A DNA stretch of 58,985 nt from CAYYFX01 sp964471155 (lineage in GTDB: Bacteria; ARS69). Under the pieces are notes generated by a model. It ran no database searches. It had not been told where the DNA came from and saw only the letters and a list, made by a program, of their open reading frames with translations. The stretch is taken from the NCBI GenBank assembly GCA_964471155.1, contig CAYYFX010000011.1, positions 1 through 58,985 of the forward strand. Reading direction: 5' to 3'. A program made the position numbers and the translations under genes. Positions 41,000-49,983 of this stretch are shown in pieces; position 1 is the first letter of the stretch, and each line of letters begins with the position of its first letter.

Positions 41000-42264
41000 G
41001 ACGCGTGGACACGAACGGGGACAGGCCGGGACGGCCCATCCGCATCCTGCACGTCATCACGCGCATGATCGTCGGCGGGGCGCAGGAGAACACGCTGCTC
41101 TCGTGCGCGCTGGCGTCGCGACCCGGCTTCCACTGCGAGCTGCTCTCCGGGGTCCAGACCGGCGCGGAAGGCGAGCTCCACTCGGAGACGCGGGCGCGCG
41201 GCGTGGTCCATCACCTCGAGCCGTCCCTGGTCCGCGAGATCCACCCCGTCAAGGACGCGCTCGCGCTCGCGCGGTTGACGCGCTTCCTCCGCGCGGGACG
41301 CTGGGACGTCGTCCACACGCACTCCTCCAAGGCCGGCGTGCTCGGCCGCTGCGCGGCGCGCCTCGCCGGCGTACCCCACGTCGTGCACACCGTGCACGGC
41401 TGGGGCTTCCACGAGGGGCAGTCCGCGGCGGTGTTCCGCTTGTACGTGCTGCTCGAGCGGATGTGCGCGCCGCGGACCGACGTGCTCGTGCACGTCGCGG
41501 AGCGGGACCGGGTCCTGGGGTTGCGCCAGCGGATCGGACGGCCCGAGCAGTACCGCCTGATCCGCTCCGGCATCGAGATCGCGCGTTTCCGCGACGACCG
41601 GACACCCCCCGCGGCGGCGCGGCGCGCGCTCGGCGTGCCGGAGGACGCGTTCGTCGTCGGGAGCGTCGGGCGCCTCGTTCCGCAGAAGGCGCCGCTGGAC
41701 CTGGTGGACGCCTTCGCCGAGGTGGCGGCCGCCGTCCCGCGCGCGTTCCTCGTGATCGTGGGCGACGGTCCGTTGCGGGGCGCCGTGGAGGCCCGCGCGG
41801 CGGCGCGGGGCCTGGCGGATCGCGTGGTGCTGCCCGGCATCCGGCGGGACGTGCCGGCCCTGCTGCGGGCGTTCGACGTGTTCGCCCTGTCGTCGCGCTG
41901 GGAGGGGCTGCCGCGGGTGTTCCCGCAGGCGATGGCGGCGGGGCTGGCGGTGGTGGCCACCGATGTCGCGGGCGCCGCGGACATCGTGGAGCCGGGGCAC
42001 ACGGGGTTCCTGGTCCCGCCGGGCGACACGCGCGCGCTCGGACACGGGATCCTCCGGCTCGCCGGGGACGCGGCCCTGCGGCGGCGCCTCGGCGCGGCGG
42101 CCCGCGACGCGGTGGAGGCGTTCTCCGCGGAACGGATGGCGGGTCAGCTGGAGGACGTGTACACGGCCCTGGTGGAGGGCCGTCCCGTCCCCGACGTCCG
42201 GCCCGGGGACGAACCGTCCTTCGAAGGACAGGCGGTCACGATGTCCTCCTCCAGCCACCCGTAG
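40996..42264 (+). CDS. Glycosyltransferase family 4, second tandem paralogue
   Basis: The 422-residue paralogue shares VITRMIVGGAQENTLLSC, THSSKAGVLGRCAARLAGVP, HTVHGWGFHEG and SRWEGLPRVFPQAMAAG with its upstream neighbour, and differs in charged loops, suggesting a different donor or acceptor. The start is TTG 40996 (overlap) or possibly GTG 41005. The last 121 bases, encoding a low-complexity tail, overlap the convergent acyl-CoA dehydrogenase gene. Confidence 0.88.
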   Translation: MRRVDTNGDRPGRPIRILHVITRMIVGGAQENTLLSCALASRPGFHCELLSGVQTGAEGELHSETRARGVVHHLEPSLVREIHPVKDALALARLTRFLRAGRWDVVHTHSSKAGVLGRCAARLAGVPHVVHTVHGWGFHEGQSAAVFRLYVLLERMCAPRTDVLVHVAERDRVLGLRQRIGRPEQYRLIRSGIEIARFRDDRTPPAAARRALGVPEDAFVVGSVGRLVPQKAPLDLVDAFAEVAAAVPRAFLVIVGDGPLRGAVEARAAARGLADRVVLPGIRRDVPALLRAFDVFALSSRWEGLPRVFPQAMAAGLAVVATDVAGAADIVEPGHTGFLVPPGDTRALGHGILRLAGDAALRRRLGAAARDAVEAFSAERMAGQLEDVYTALVEGRPVPDVRPGDEPSFEGQAVTMSSSSHP

Positions 42265-44090
42265 CGCCGTTCCAGCAGCGCCTTCGCCACGCGCCGTCCC
42301 GAGGCGTCGTCGTTCGCGCGCACGCCGCGGAACGCCGCGTCCACGCGGCGCCGGGCGAGGCGGGCGAAGTGGTCCGCCAGTTCCACGGGGGAGCGGTCCG
42401 CCGGGGCGCGCCCCGCGAGCGACGCGGCGCGCGACACCGTCACCGAGATCGCGAACAGGTCCACGCCGATCTCCACGAAGCGGCTGAGCGTCTCCTGCCG
42501 GCGTTCCAGGGCCGGGCCGGTCACGACCATCGCGTGGAAGAGGGAGCGCGCGAGCCGCCGGGCGGACCGTTGCACGAAGCGCAGGTGGCCGCGCAGTTCC
42601 GCCGGCACGCTCTCCGGGATCCCCTCGCCGAACGGCAGCCAGCGCGTCAGGTACCACCCGGGATAGAAGGCCGTCGCGGCGCCGAGGGACCTCGCCTTCG
42701 CGCCCGCGTCCGCCTTCGGGTCCACGAGCGCGCCCGCCTTCTTCAGGTGCGGGTCCAGCGCCTCGCGCGCGATGAAGAGGTGCATCACGTCCGTGGTGCC
42801 TTCCACGATGGTGTTGATGCGCGCGTCGCGGTAGATGCGCTCCACCGGGAACGGGATCTCGCCGCGCGCGGCGAGCGAGTCCTCCGTCTCGTAGCCGCGG
42901 CCGCCGCGGATCTGCAGCGTGGCGTCCGCGATGCGCACGCTCGTCTCGGACGTGAACAGCTTCGCGATGGCGGCCTCCAGCCGGATGTCGCGCCCGCCCT
43001 TCGCCGCCAGTCCGGACGCGTAGTCCGACACCGCCTCCATGGCGAACACGTGCGAGGCCATCCAGGCCAGCCGGACCGCCACGGACTCGTGCGCGCCGAC
43101 CGGCCGCCCCCACTGCACGCGCTCGGCCGCCCAGCGCCGCGAGATCTGCAGGCACTGCTTCGCCACGCCGACGGACGCGGCCGGCAGCGTGAGCCGCCCC
43201 GTGTTGAGCGTGACCAGCGCGATCTTCAGCCCGCGCCCCTCGCCGCCCAGCAGGTTCCCGCGCGGCACGCGCACGTTCGTGAAGCGGATGAGCCCGTTCG
43301 AGATCGCGCGGATGCCGAGGAAGCGGCAGCGGTGCACCAGTTCGATCCCCGGCGAGTCCATCGGCACGAGGAACGCCGAGACCTGCTTGCGCTCGCGCCC
43401 GTCCACGACCTTCGACGGCGTGCGCGCCATCACCACGAGCACCTCGGACGACAGCCCGTTCGTGCACCACAGCTTCTCGCCGTTCAGGATCCAGTGCTTC
43501 CCGTCGGGGGAAGGCTCCGCGGTGGTGGCCATCGCGGCGGGGTCGGAGCCCACGCCCGGCTCGGTGAGCGCGAAGCCGGAGATGGCGCCCGTGGCCAGCC
43601 GGGGCAGCCACTCCAGCTTCTGCTCCTCGGTCCCGAAGAGCCGCAACGGCTGCGGCACGCCGATGGACTGGTGCGCGGAGAGCCACACGGCGGTGGAGGC
43701 GCAGTGGCTGGCCACCAGCGCCACGGCGCGGTTGTAGTTCAACTGCGAGAAGCCGAGGCCGCCGTACTCCTTCGGGATCTTCATCGCGAAGGCGCCGAGG
43801 TCCACCAGCCCCTTCAGCACCGCCGGCTCGATCCGCTCCTCGCGGTCGTGCTTCGCCCCGTCCACGTGCTCCACGAGGAAGCGCTCGAGCTTCGCCAGGA
43901 AGGCGTCGCCGGCCGCGCGGTCCGCGGGATCCTGCTCCGGGAACGGGAAGAGGAGGCGCCCGCGGAAGTCGCCCAGGAACAGGTCCGCGGCGAAGCTGGC
44001 GGAGGACCACTCGGCCTCGCGCGACGCCTCGGCCAGCTCGCGGGCTTCGTCCGCCGTGGCGGCGGCGTGGGGCGGGGGCTTGGCGGACAT
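42144..44090 (-). CDS. Acyl-CoA dehydrogenase family protein
   Basis: The 648-residue flavoprotein has an N-terminal helical domain (GAFAMKIPKEYGGLGFSQLNYNRA, split over about 95-120), the FAD/beta-barrel region GFALTEPGVGSDPAA and CTNGLSSEVLVV, and the catalytic base in INTIVEGTTDVMHLF. It oxidises acyl-CoA to trans-2-enoyl-CoA; chain length cannot be told. It is longer than about 380-residue short-chain forms, with a C-terminal extension. The last about 30 residues are Ser/Thr/Gly-rich and lie in the overlap with the GT4 gene. ATG 44090 follows GAGG. Confidence 0.88.
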   Translation of the reverse strand: MSAKPPPHAAATADEARELAEASREAEWSSASFAADLFLGDFRGRLLFPFPEQDPADRAAGDAFLAKLERFLVEHVDGAKHDREERIEPAVLKGLVDLGAFAMKIPKEYGGLGFSQLNYNRAVALVASHCASTAVWLSAHQSIGVPQPLRLFGTEEQKLEWLPRLATGAISGFALTEPGVGSDPAAMATTAEPSPDGKHWILNGEKLWCTNGLSSEVLVVMARTPSKVVDGRERKQVSAFLVPMDSPGIELVHRCRFLGIRAISNGLIRFTNVRVPRGNLLGGEGRGLKIALVTLNTGRLTLPAASVGVAKQCLQISRRWAAERVQWGRPVGAHESVAVRLAWMASHVFAMEAVSDYASGLAAKGGRDIRLEAAIAKLFTSETSVRIADATLQIRGGRGYETEDSLAARGEIPFPVERIYRDARINTIVEGTTDVMHLFIAREALDPHLKKAGALVDPKADAGAKARSLGAATAFYPGWYLTRWLPFGEGIPESVPAELRGHLRFVQRSARRLARSLFHAMVVTGPALERRQETLSRFVEIGVDLFAISVTVSRAASLAGRAPADRSPVELADHFARLARRRVDAAFRGVRANDDASGRRVAKALLERRYGWLEEDIVTACPSKDGSSPGRTSGTGRPSTRAVYTSSS

Positions 44091-44226
44091 GGGATACCTC
44101 GCGGGGATGGGTTCCGGGGCGCTACCCCCGGATATCGGCAGAAGGGCCCGCCGGTTCCAGGGATGCTATCCTCGGGACCTCGTCGCCTCGGCAGCCGGCC
44201 GGGGCCGCCCGGCCCGGAGGAGTCCC

Positions 44227-44769
44227 GTGGAGCAGCACCGGAAGGCCGCCCTCGGCGGCGGCGCGGCCGGGACCGCCGGGACCGCCGGGACCGCCGGCGC
44301 GGATCGCACCGATCGGACCGCCGCGTACCGTGAGGTCATCGCCCGGATCCAGCTCCTGCTGGAGGACGAGACGGACCCGGTCGCGGCCATGGCCACGGCG
44401 GTCTGCGAGCTGCACCACGCCTTCGCGCACTACCACTGGACCGGGTTCTACCGCATCGTGGGGGACCAGCTCGTGATCGGCCCGTACCAGGGGACGCATG
44501 GCTGCCTGCGCATCGCGAAGGGCCGGGGCGTGTGCGGGACCGCGTGGGCCGAGGGGCGCACGCAGCTCGTGCCGGACGTGCGCGAGTTCGCCGGCCACAT
44601 CGCGTGCAGCGATACCACGCTCTCGGAGATCGTGGTCCCCGTGAAGCGCCCGGACGGCACGGTGATCGCGGTGTTGGACGTGGACTCGAACGACCTGGCC
44701 GCGTTCGACGAGGCGGACCGGGAGGCGCTGGAGGCGCTGGTTGGGGATCTCGGTCGGCGATTCGGATGA
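44227..44769 (+). CDS. msrC: GAF-domain free methionine-(R)-sulfoxide reductase-like protein
   Basis: The 180-residue protein carries the fRMsr GAF motif set: FYRIVGDQLVIGPYQG, CLRIAKGRGVCGTAW, VPDVREFAGHIACSD and SEIVVPVKRPDG. The three cysteines expected in active enzymes are present. It reduces free Met-R-sulfoxide (family knowledge). A low-complexity G/A/T-rich stretch precedes the domain. GTG 44227 follows GGAGGAGTCC. The end overlaps the next gene by 29 bases. Confidence 0.82.
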   Translation: MEQHRKAALGGGAAGTAGTAGTAGADRTDRTAAYREVIARIQLLLEDETDPVAAMATAVCELHHAFAHYHWTGFYRIVGDQLVIGPYQGTHGCLRIAKGRGVCGTAWAEGRTQLVPDVREFAGHIACSDTTLSEIVVPVKRPDGTVIAVLDVDSNDLAAFDEADREALEALVGDLGRRFG

Positions 44770-46066
44770 CCGTAGCGCGCTCGCGGGGAGATTGGCCGGG
44801 GCGGCGGTGGTCGCCGCGTCCCTGACCGTCCTCGTTGCCGCCTCCGCACTCGTGCTCGGCCCCGTCGACCAGTCCCACCGGATCCCCGATGGCGCGACGA
44901 ACCGCTTCGTCGCCGCGACGCTCGCGTCCGGACACCTCACCGCGCCCCCGCCTCCGGTCGCTCATGCGTTCGGGGTCCCCATGGTGTGCGCGGTGGAGGG
45001 GAAGCGTTTCGGCAAGGAGTACCCGATGTTCGCGGCGGCACTGGCCGCCGGGCGGCGGCTGGGCGCGGAGTGGCTGGTGAATCCCGCCCTGTGCGCAACC
45101 CTCGTCTATGTCACGTTCCTGCTCGGGTCGCAGGTGTGCGGCCCTCGAACCGGTGTCCTGGCGGCGTTCCTCGTGTTCGCGGCGCCGTCAGCCCTGGACC
45201 TCGCAACCACCTACCTCAACGCGCTCCTCGGGGCGTGCCTCTTCGCGGGCTCCGCGGTGGCGGTGATCCGGGCCGGGAGGACGGGAAGCCGTGCGTGGGG
45301 CGTGATCGGGGGGGGCCTGTTCGGTGCCGCCACGGCGACGAAGCCGTTCACGGGGGTCCTGCTGGCCCCGCTGCTCGTTTCGATCCCGGTCCTCCTCCTG
45401 CGCTCGCGGAAGCGGCGCGCCTTCCTGGTCGCCGGGATGTTCTCCGCCGGTGCGCTGCCGTGGGCGGCCGGCATGATCGCGTGGAACGTGTTCCTGACCG
45501 GGGATCCGCTGCTCACGCCCTACCAGGCGTGGGATCCGGTGAACGGGCTCGGCTTCGGGACCTTCTGGGGTCAGGAGTACGGCGTGGCCGACGCGCTGCA
45601 CGGCACGAAACGGCAGCTGCTCTGGTTCCTCGAGTATCTGACGGTGATTCCGGGCCATGACTCCGTCCTCGTGCTCCCCTGGCTGGTCTGGGGACTGCTT
45701 CGGGCCGGCCGTCGCGGCCTGCTGCTGGCAGCCGTGCCGGTCCTGCTGGTCGTGGGCCACTTCTTCTTCGTCGGCAGCCGTTCCGCCGCCGCCCTGGTCG
45801 GAGGCGCGAGGTACTACGTCGAGGCCCTGCCCGCCATCGCGGTCCTGCTGAGCATTCCGGTGGCTCGGATCACGCCGGTTCGCGTGGGGGACCGCCTGAT
45901 GCTCGGCGTGATCGCGTTGCTCGTGCTCGGGTTCGCGGCGTCGCTCCCCGGTCAGTTCGCGCTGGCGGAGAAGGCGCACTCCGATCCGCTGGTCGGGGCG
46001 AACCGTCGCTTGGAGCGGTTCCTGACGGACCCTCCCCCGGCCGCGCCCCGCGTCGTCTTCGTCGAC
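44741..46066 (+). CDS. GT-C-like polytopic membrane protein, 3' end lost in assembly gap
   Basis: The visible 442 codons encode about nine hydrophobic segments with a loop CAVEGKRFGKEYPMFAAA and a GATATKPFTGVLLAP segment, as in family 39/uncharacterised GT-C membrane proteins of FCB bacteria. The frame is uninterrupted up to the run of N at 46067, so the C-terminus is missing. Codons after the gap cannot be joined with confidence. TTG 44741 is the first in-frame start and a later TTG about 20 codons on is possible; the start is uncertain. Confidence 0.6.
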
Positions 46067-46166
46067 NNNNNNNNNNNNNNNNNNNNNNNNNNNNNNNNNN
46101 NNNNNNNNNNNNNNNNNNNNNNNNNNNNNNNNNNNNNNNNNNNNNNNNNNNNNNNNNNNNNNNNNN
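46067..46166. other. Assembly gap (100 N)
   Basis: A run of exactly 100 N is a conventional scaffold gap of unknown true length. Sequence on either side need not be adjacent in the genome. The following 145 bases to 46311 hold no supported gene. Confidence 0.98.
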
Positions 46167-46311
46167 CGCACACCGCCGACGGACCCAGGCCCGGGCCGGT
46201 CCTCGGTGGAAGCCCCCCGAGGCCGTCGGTGCGCGCGCCCGCTGCCGGGTGAGGCGCGGACGCGGCGCGGCCGAAGCGCGGCGCGCGGGTGCGCGGCGCC
46301 GCGGGCCCCCG

Positions 46312-46761
46312 TCAGCCCGCCAGCAGCTCCCGCGCCAGCCGGTTCGCCAGGGCACCGTCCATCTCGCCCTTGTGCGCCTTCATCAGCGCACCCATGACCT
46401 TGCCCACGTCCGACGGGCCGGAGGCCCCGGACGCCGCGATCGCCTCCTGGACCCAGCGGCGCGTGGTCGCCTCGTCGGCCAGGCTGGGGAGGTAGCTGCG
46501 GATCACGGTCAGGTCGGCCTTCTCGGCGGCGGCCTGCTCCGCCCGCCCGGCCTTCTCGAAGGCCTCGATGCTCTCCAGCCGCTGTTTCTCCAGCCGTCGG
46601 AGGATGCCCACGCAGACCTCGTCCGCGACCCCGGCGGCGTTGTCCTTCTTCATCTCGTTCAGGAAGGCCGCCCGGATGTTCCGGAGCGCCGCCAGGCGGG
46701 CCGGGTCCTTCGCCTTGAGGGCCTCCTTCATCTGCGCCGTGACGGTCTCGAAGATCCCCAT
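46312..46761 (-). CDS. GatB/YqeY domain protein
   Basis: The 149-residue protein matches YqeY: the N-terminal domain LKAKDPARLAALRNIRAAF, the QRLESIEAFEKAGRAEQAA helix, LTVIRSYLP, and the C-terminal tRNA-binding-like helix bundle GKVMGALMKAHKGEMDG. The family resembles the C-terminal part of GatB and is implicated in tRNA-dependent amidation or translation. ATG 46761 is preceded by AGGAGGGG. It stands just after the assembly gap. Confidence 0.88.
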   Translation of the reverse strand: MGIFETVTAQMKEALKAKDPARLAALRNIRAAFLNEMKKDNAAGVADEVCVGILRRLEKQRLESIEAFEKAGRAEQAAAEKADLTVIRSYLPSLADEATTRRWVQEAIAASGASGPSDVGKVMGALMKAHKGEMDGALANRLARELLAG

Positions 46762-46820
46762 GGTCCCCTCCTGCGGCCTCCCGGGCCGGCATGGCCGCAG
46801 TCTACCCGGCAGGGGCCGCC

Positions 46821-46849
46821 TTGCCGATCCCGGCAACCCCCGCTAAGCT
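46821..46849 (+). promoter_or_regulatory. Predicted promoter for the UDP-xylose synthase gene
   Basis: TTGCCG (46821-46826) and TAAGCT (46844-46849) are spaced by 17 bases, 70 bases upstream of ATG 46920. Confidence 0.45.
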
Positions 46850-46919
46850 CGATCCTTCGCCGGACCGGAAACGGGGTGGCATCCCGTCCGGGCGGGCCGG
46901 GCTGCGGCAGGAGGGCGGG

Positions 46920-47855
46920 ATGCGCGTCATGGTGACGGGGGCGGCCGGGTTCCTCGGCTCGCACCTGTGCGACCGGCTCGTCGCGGAAGGCCACGAGGTG
47001 ATCGGCCTCGACAACCTGATCACCGGGAACATCCGCAACATCGAGCACCTGGCGGGGAATCCCCGCTTCCAGTTCATCAAGCACGACGTCACCGAGTACA
47101 TCTTCCTGTCCGGCAAACTGGATGCGCTGCTCCATTTCGCCTCCCCGGCCTCGCCCATCGACTACCTGGAACTGCCCATCCAGACCCTGAAGGTGGGCGC
47201 CATGGGGACGCACAAGGCCCTGGGCCTGGCCCGGGAGAAGGGCGCCCGGATCCTCGTGGCCTCCTCCTCCGAGGTGTACGGGGACCCGCTGCTCCACCCC
47301 CAGAAGGAGAGCTACTGGGGGAACGTGAACCCCATCGGGCCCCGCGGCGTGTACGACGAGGCGAAGCGCTTCGGCGAGGCGCTCACCATGGCGTACCATC
47401 GCTCCCACGGCCTGGACACGAAGATCGTGCGCATCTTCAACACGTACGGGCCGCGCATGCGCCCGCACGACGGTCGCGTGGTGCCGGCGTTCATCACCCA
47501 GGCGCTGGCCGGGCTGCCGCTGACCGTGTTCGGCGACGGGAAGCAGACGCGGTCGTTCTGCTTCGTGTCGGATCTGATCGAGGGCATCTACCGGCTGCTG
47601 CTGTCGGACCTGAACGAGCCCTGCAACGTCGGGAACCCGCACGAGATGACCATCCTCGAGTTCGCCGAGTCGGTCCTCAGGCTGACGGGGTCCCGGTCCG
47701 AAATCACGTACGAGCCGCTTCCCACGGACGACCCCCACGTCCGGCAACCGGACATCACGCTGGCCCGGACCGTTCTCGGCTGGGAGCCGCGGGTGCCGCT
47801 GGAAGAGGGGCTGGCCAGGACGATCGAGTACTTCCGGGAGGTCGGGTTCGGATGA
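46920..47855 (+). CDS. UDP-glucuronate decarboxylase (UDP-xylose synthase)
   Basis: The 311-residue extended SDR decarboxylates UDP-glucuronate to UDP-xylose via a 4-keto intermediate. Markers are VTGAAGFLGSHLCDRLV, LLHFASPASPIDYLELP, SSSEVYGDP, the YDEAKRFGEAL Tyr-Lys motif and RIFNTYGPRM, all typical of UXS. ATG 46920 follows GGAGGGCGGG. Its substrate would come from Ugd at 26442. The stop overlaps the next epimerase (ATGA), so the two are coupled. Confidence 0.92.
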   Translation: MRVMVTGAAGFLGSHLCDRLVAEGHEVIGLDNLITGNIRNIEHLAGNPRFQFIKHDVTEYIFLSGKLDALLHFASPASPIDYLELPIQTLKVGAMGTHKALGLAREKGARILVASSSEVYGDPLLHPQKESYWGNVNPIGPRGVYDEAKRFGEALTMAYHRSHGLDTKIVRIFNTYGPRMRPHDGRVVPAFITQALAGLPLTVFGDGKQTRSFCFVSDLIEGIYRLLLSDLNEPCNVGNPHEMTILEFAESVLRLTGSRSEITYEPLPTDDPHVRQPDITLARTVLGWEPRVPLEEGLARTIEYFREVGFG

Positions 47856-48856
47856 GCGGTCTGCGCTACCTCGTGACGGGCGGGGCGGGATTCATCGGGT
47901 CGCATCTGGTGGACCGGTTGATGGCGAGCGGCGGCCAGGTCACGGTGCTGGACGACCTCTCCACGGGGAATGCCGAGAACGTGCAGGGCCACCAGGGCCA
48001 CCCGCGCTTCCGGCTCGTCGTGGATTCGGTGCTGAACGAGAACGTGGTGGACCGCCTCACCCGCGACGCCGACGTGATCCTGCACCTCGCCGCCGCCGTG
48101 GGCGTGAAGTACGTGCTGGAGCACCCGCTGCACTCGCTGCGGGTCAACGTGCGCGGCACCGAGAACGTGCTCGAGGCGGCGGACCGGCACGGCTGCCGCC
48201 GCGTCGTGCTGTTCTCGACCTCGGAGATCTACGGGAAGTCGCCCGCCGTGCCGTTCCGCGAGGACGCGGACCGGCTGCTCGGCCCCACCACCGTGCACCG
48301 CTGGAGCTACTCGGTGGCGAAGGCCATCGACGAGAACCTCGCGCTCGCCTACCACGAGGAGCACGGGATGCCGGTGGTGATCGTGCGCGCGTTCAACACG
48401 TGCGGGCCCCGGCAGCGCGGGCGCTACGGCATGGTGGTGCCGAGCTTCGTGGACCAGGCCATCCGGCACGAGCCCATCACCGTGTACGGCGACGGGACGC
48501 AGACGCGCTGCTTCTGCCACGTGGCCGACGTGGCCGATGCCGTGGAGGCGCTGCTCGCCTGCGAGGAGGCGGTGGGGGAGATCTTCAACGTGGGCTCCAG
48601 CGAGGAGGTGAGCATCATCCAGCTCGCCCGCCGCGTCCGGGAGATCACGGAAAGCCGCTCCGAGATCGTGCTGGTCCCGTATGCCGAGGCGTACGAGGCG
48701 GGTTTCGAGGACATGAGCCGCCGCATCCCGGACCTGCGCAAGATCCGGGAGTTCGTGGGCTACACCCCGCGCCGCACGCTGGACGACATCCTCCACGCGG
48801 TCATCGGGCACCGCCGGGAGCTGCGGGCCAGCCGCATGGCCGATTCCGGGCGCTGA
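47852..48856 (+). CDS. NAD-dependent sugar epimerase/dehydratase
   Basis: The 334-residue extended SDR has VTGGAGFIGSHLVDRL, HLAAAVGVKYVLEHPLHSL, FSTSEIYGKSP and the active-site WSYSVAKAIDENLAL. The block around VKYVLEHP resembles a GDP-mannose dehydratase/UDP-sugar epimerase-like subgroup often beside UXS; the exact reaction is not assigned. C-terminal EDMSRRIPDLRKIREFVGY is typical. It is coupled to the xylose synthase and is followed by a predicted promoter. Confidence 0.85.
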   Translation: MSGLRYLVTGGAGFIGSHLVDRLMASGGQVTVLDDLSTGNAENVQGHQGHPRFRLVVDSVLNENVVDRLTRDADVILHLAAAVGVKYVLEHPLHSLRVNVRGTENVLEAADRHGCRRVVLFSTSEIYGKSPAVPFREDADRLLGPTTVHRWSYSVAKAIDENLALAYHEEHGMPVVIVRAFNTCGPRQRGRYGMVVPSFVDQAIRHEPITVYGDGTQTRCFCHVADVADAVEALLACEEAVGEIFNVGSSEEVSIIQLARRVREITESRSEIVLVPYAEAYEAGFEDMSRRIPDLRKIREFVGYTPRRTLDDILHAVIGHRRELRASRMADSGR

Positions 48857-48873
48857 CGATCCGATCCGCGGCG

Positions 48874-48903
48874 TTGACGCTCCCTCCGGGGCGACCGTAG
48901 GCT
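48874..48903 (+). promoter_or_regulatory. Predicted promoter for the WecA-like gene
   Basis: TTGACG (48874-48879) and TAGGCT (48898-48903) are spaced by 18 bases, about 42 bases before the start codon. Confidence 0.45.
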
Positions 48904-48933
48904 CGCCTCCGTCCGGCCGCGCCGCGGCCCCCC

Positions 48934-48948
48934 GGAGGTGGCACCCTG
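48934..48948 (+). promoter_or_regulatory. Ribosome site with an apparent CTG start
   Basis: GGAGGTG (48934-48940) lies five bases before CTG 48946, in frame with the WecA-like protein. No ATG, GTG or TTG in this frame is placed to include the first conserved helix; the first GTG (49018) lies inside it. Confidence 0.55.
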
Positions 48949-49983
48949 ACGCCGCTCGCCCTCACGTTCCTCACCGCGCTCGCCGCCGCGCTCCTGCTCA
49001 CGCCCGTCTTCCGGCGCGTGGCGCTGGCCACCGGCTTCGTGGCGCTGCCCTCGGCGCGCGGCGTGCACCGCGCCCCCACGCCGCTCCTCGGCGGCGCCGC
49101 CATCTTCGTCTCGTTCCTGCTGGCGCTGGCGGCCGGCGGCGGGCTGGACGACGGCATCCCGCGGGCCCGCTCGCTGGGCTTCCTGGGCGGGGCGGCGCTC
49201 GTGTTCGCGCTGGGCGTCATCGACGACCGCCTCGTGCTCGGCTGGTTCTCCAAGCTGCTGGGGCAGATCGTGGCCGCCATCCTGCTGCTGGCCTCCGACA
49301 ACTCCGGCACCGTCTTCCTGCTCACGCCGTTCGGGCTGGCCATGTCGCTGCTGTGGATCGTGGGGCTGGCGAACGCCATGAACTTCCTCGACAACATGGA
49401 CGGGCTGTGCGCGGGCATCGCCGCGGTGGCCGCGCTGTCCTTCGTGGTGCTCGGCACGCTCGCGGGCGATCCGGGGACCGCGCTGTTCGCCGCCGCCCTG
49501 GCCGGCGCCGCGCTGGGCTTCCTGCGCTTCAACTTCCCGCCCGCCCGCATCTTCCTCGGCGACGGCGGCAGCCTGTTCCTCGGGTACGCGCTCGCGAGCC
49601 TCGGCGTGATGACGTCGCGCAACCTGGACTTCTCGCTGGACCTGCTCGTGCCCGTCGTGGCGCTGGCGTACCCGATCTTCGACATCACGTTCGTGAGCAT
49701 CACGCGCGTCTCGCGGGGGCAGAGCCTCACGCAGGGCGGCCGGGACCACACGAGCCACCGGCTGGCCCGGATCGTCGGCACGCCGCGCGCCACGGCGTGG
49801 ACGATCTACGCGATCTGCGCCGCCGCCGGCCTGCTGGCGGTGGGCGTGGAGATCCTCGCGTTCGCGCCGGCCACGCTGGTCACGGTCATCGGGCTGGGCG
49901 CGGCGCTCGCGGGCTTCGGGATGCGCCTGTGCCGCCGCGCCCCCGTCCCGGATCCCGGTGCGCCGCCCGCCGCCCTTCCTTGA
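48946..49983 (+). CDS. WecA/TagO/MraY-family undecaprenyl-phosphate sugar-1-phosphate transferase
   Basis: The 345-residue polytopic enzyme starts polymer synthesis by moving a HexNAc-1-phosphate from UDP onto undecaprenyl phosphate. Conserved blocks are GVHRAPTPLLGGAAIF, VIDDRLVLGWFSKLLGQ (D-D motif), ANAMNFLDNMDGLCAGI (catalytic N-x-x-N-x-x-D-G), FLGDGGSLFLGY and GGRDHTSHRL (the H-x-x-H-R loop). It lacks MraY-specific features, so WecA/TagO is preferred. Starting at CTG 48946 keeps the first helix (LTPLALTFLTALAAALLLTP); the GTG at 49018 would delete it. Confidence 0.87.
   Translation: MTPLALTFLTALAAALLLTPVFRRVALATGFVALPSARGVHRAPTPLLGGAAIFVSFLLALAAGGGLDDGIPRARSLGFLGGAALVFALGVIDDRLVLGWFSKLLGQIVAAILLLASDNSGTVFLLTPFGLAMSLLWIVGLANAMNFLDNMDGLCAGIAAVAALSFVVLGTLAGDPGTALFAAALAGAALGFLRFNFPPARIFLGDGGSLFLGYALASLGVMTSRNLDFSLDLLVPVVALAYPIFDITFVSITRVSRGQSLTQGGRDHTSHRLARIVGTPRATAWTIYAICAAAGLLAVGVEILAFAPATLVTVIGLGAALAGFGMRLCRRAPVPDPGAPPAALP

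Noticed and set aside
44150..44172. TATCCT upstream of the GAF gene as a promoter
   Set aside because: No -35 element at any allowed spacing.
40734..44333. A 1199-codon plus-strand frame
   Set aside because: It is a GC-rich shadow of the GT4 genes and the antisense acyl-CoA dehydrogenase.
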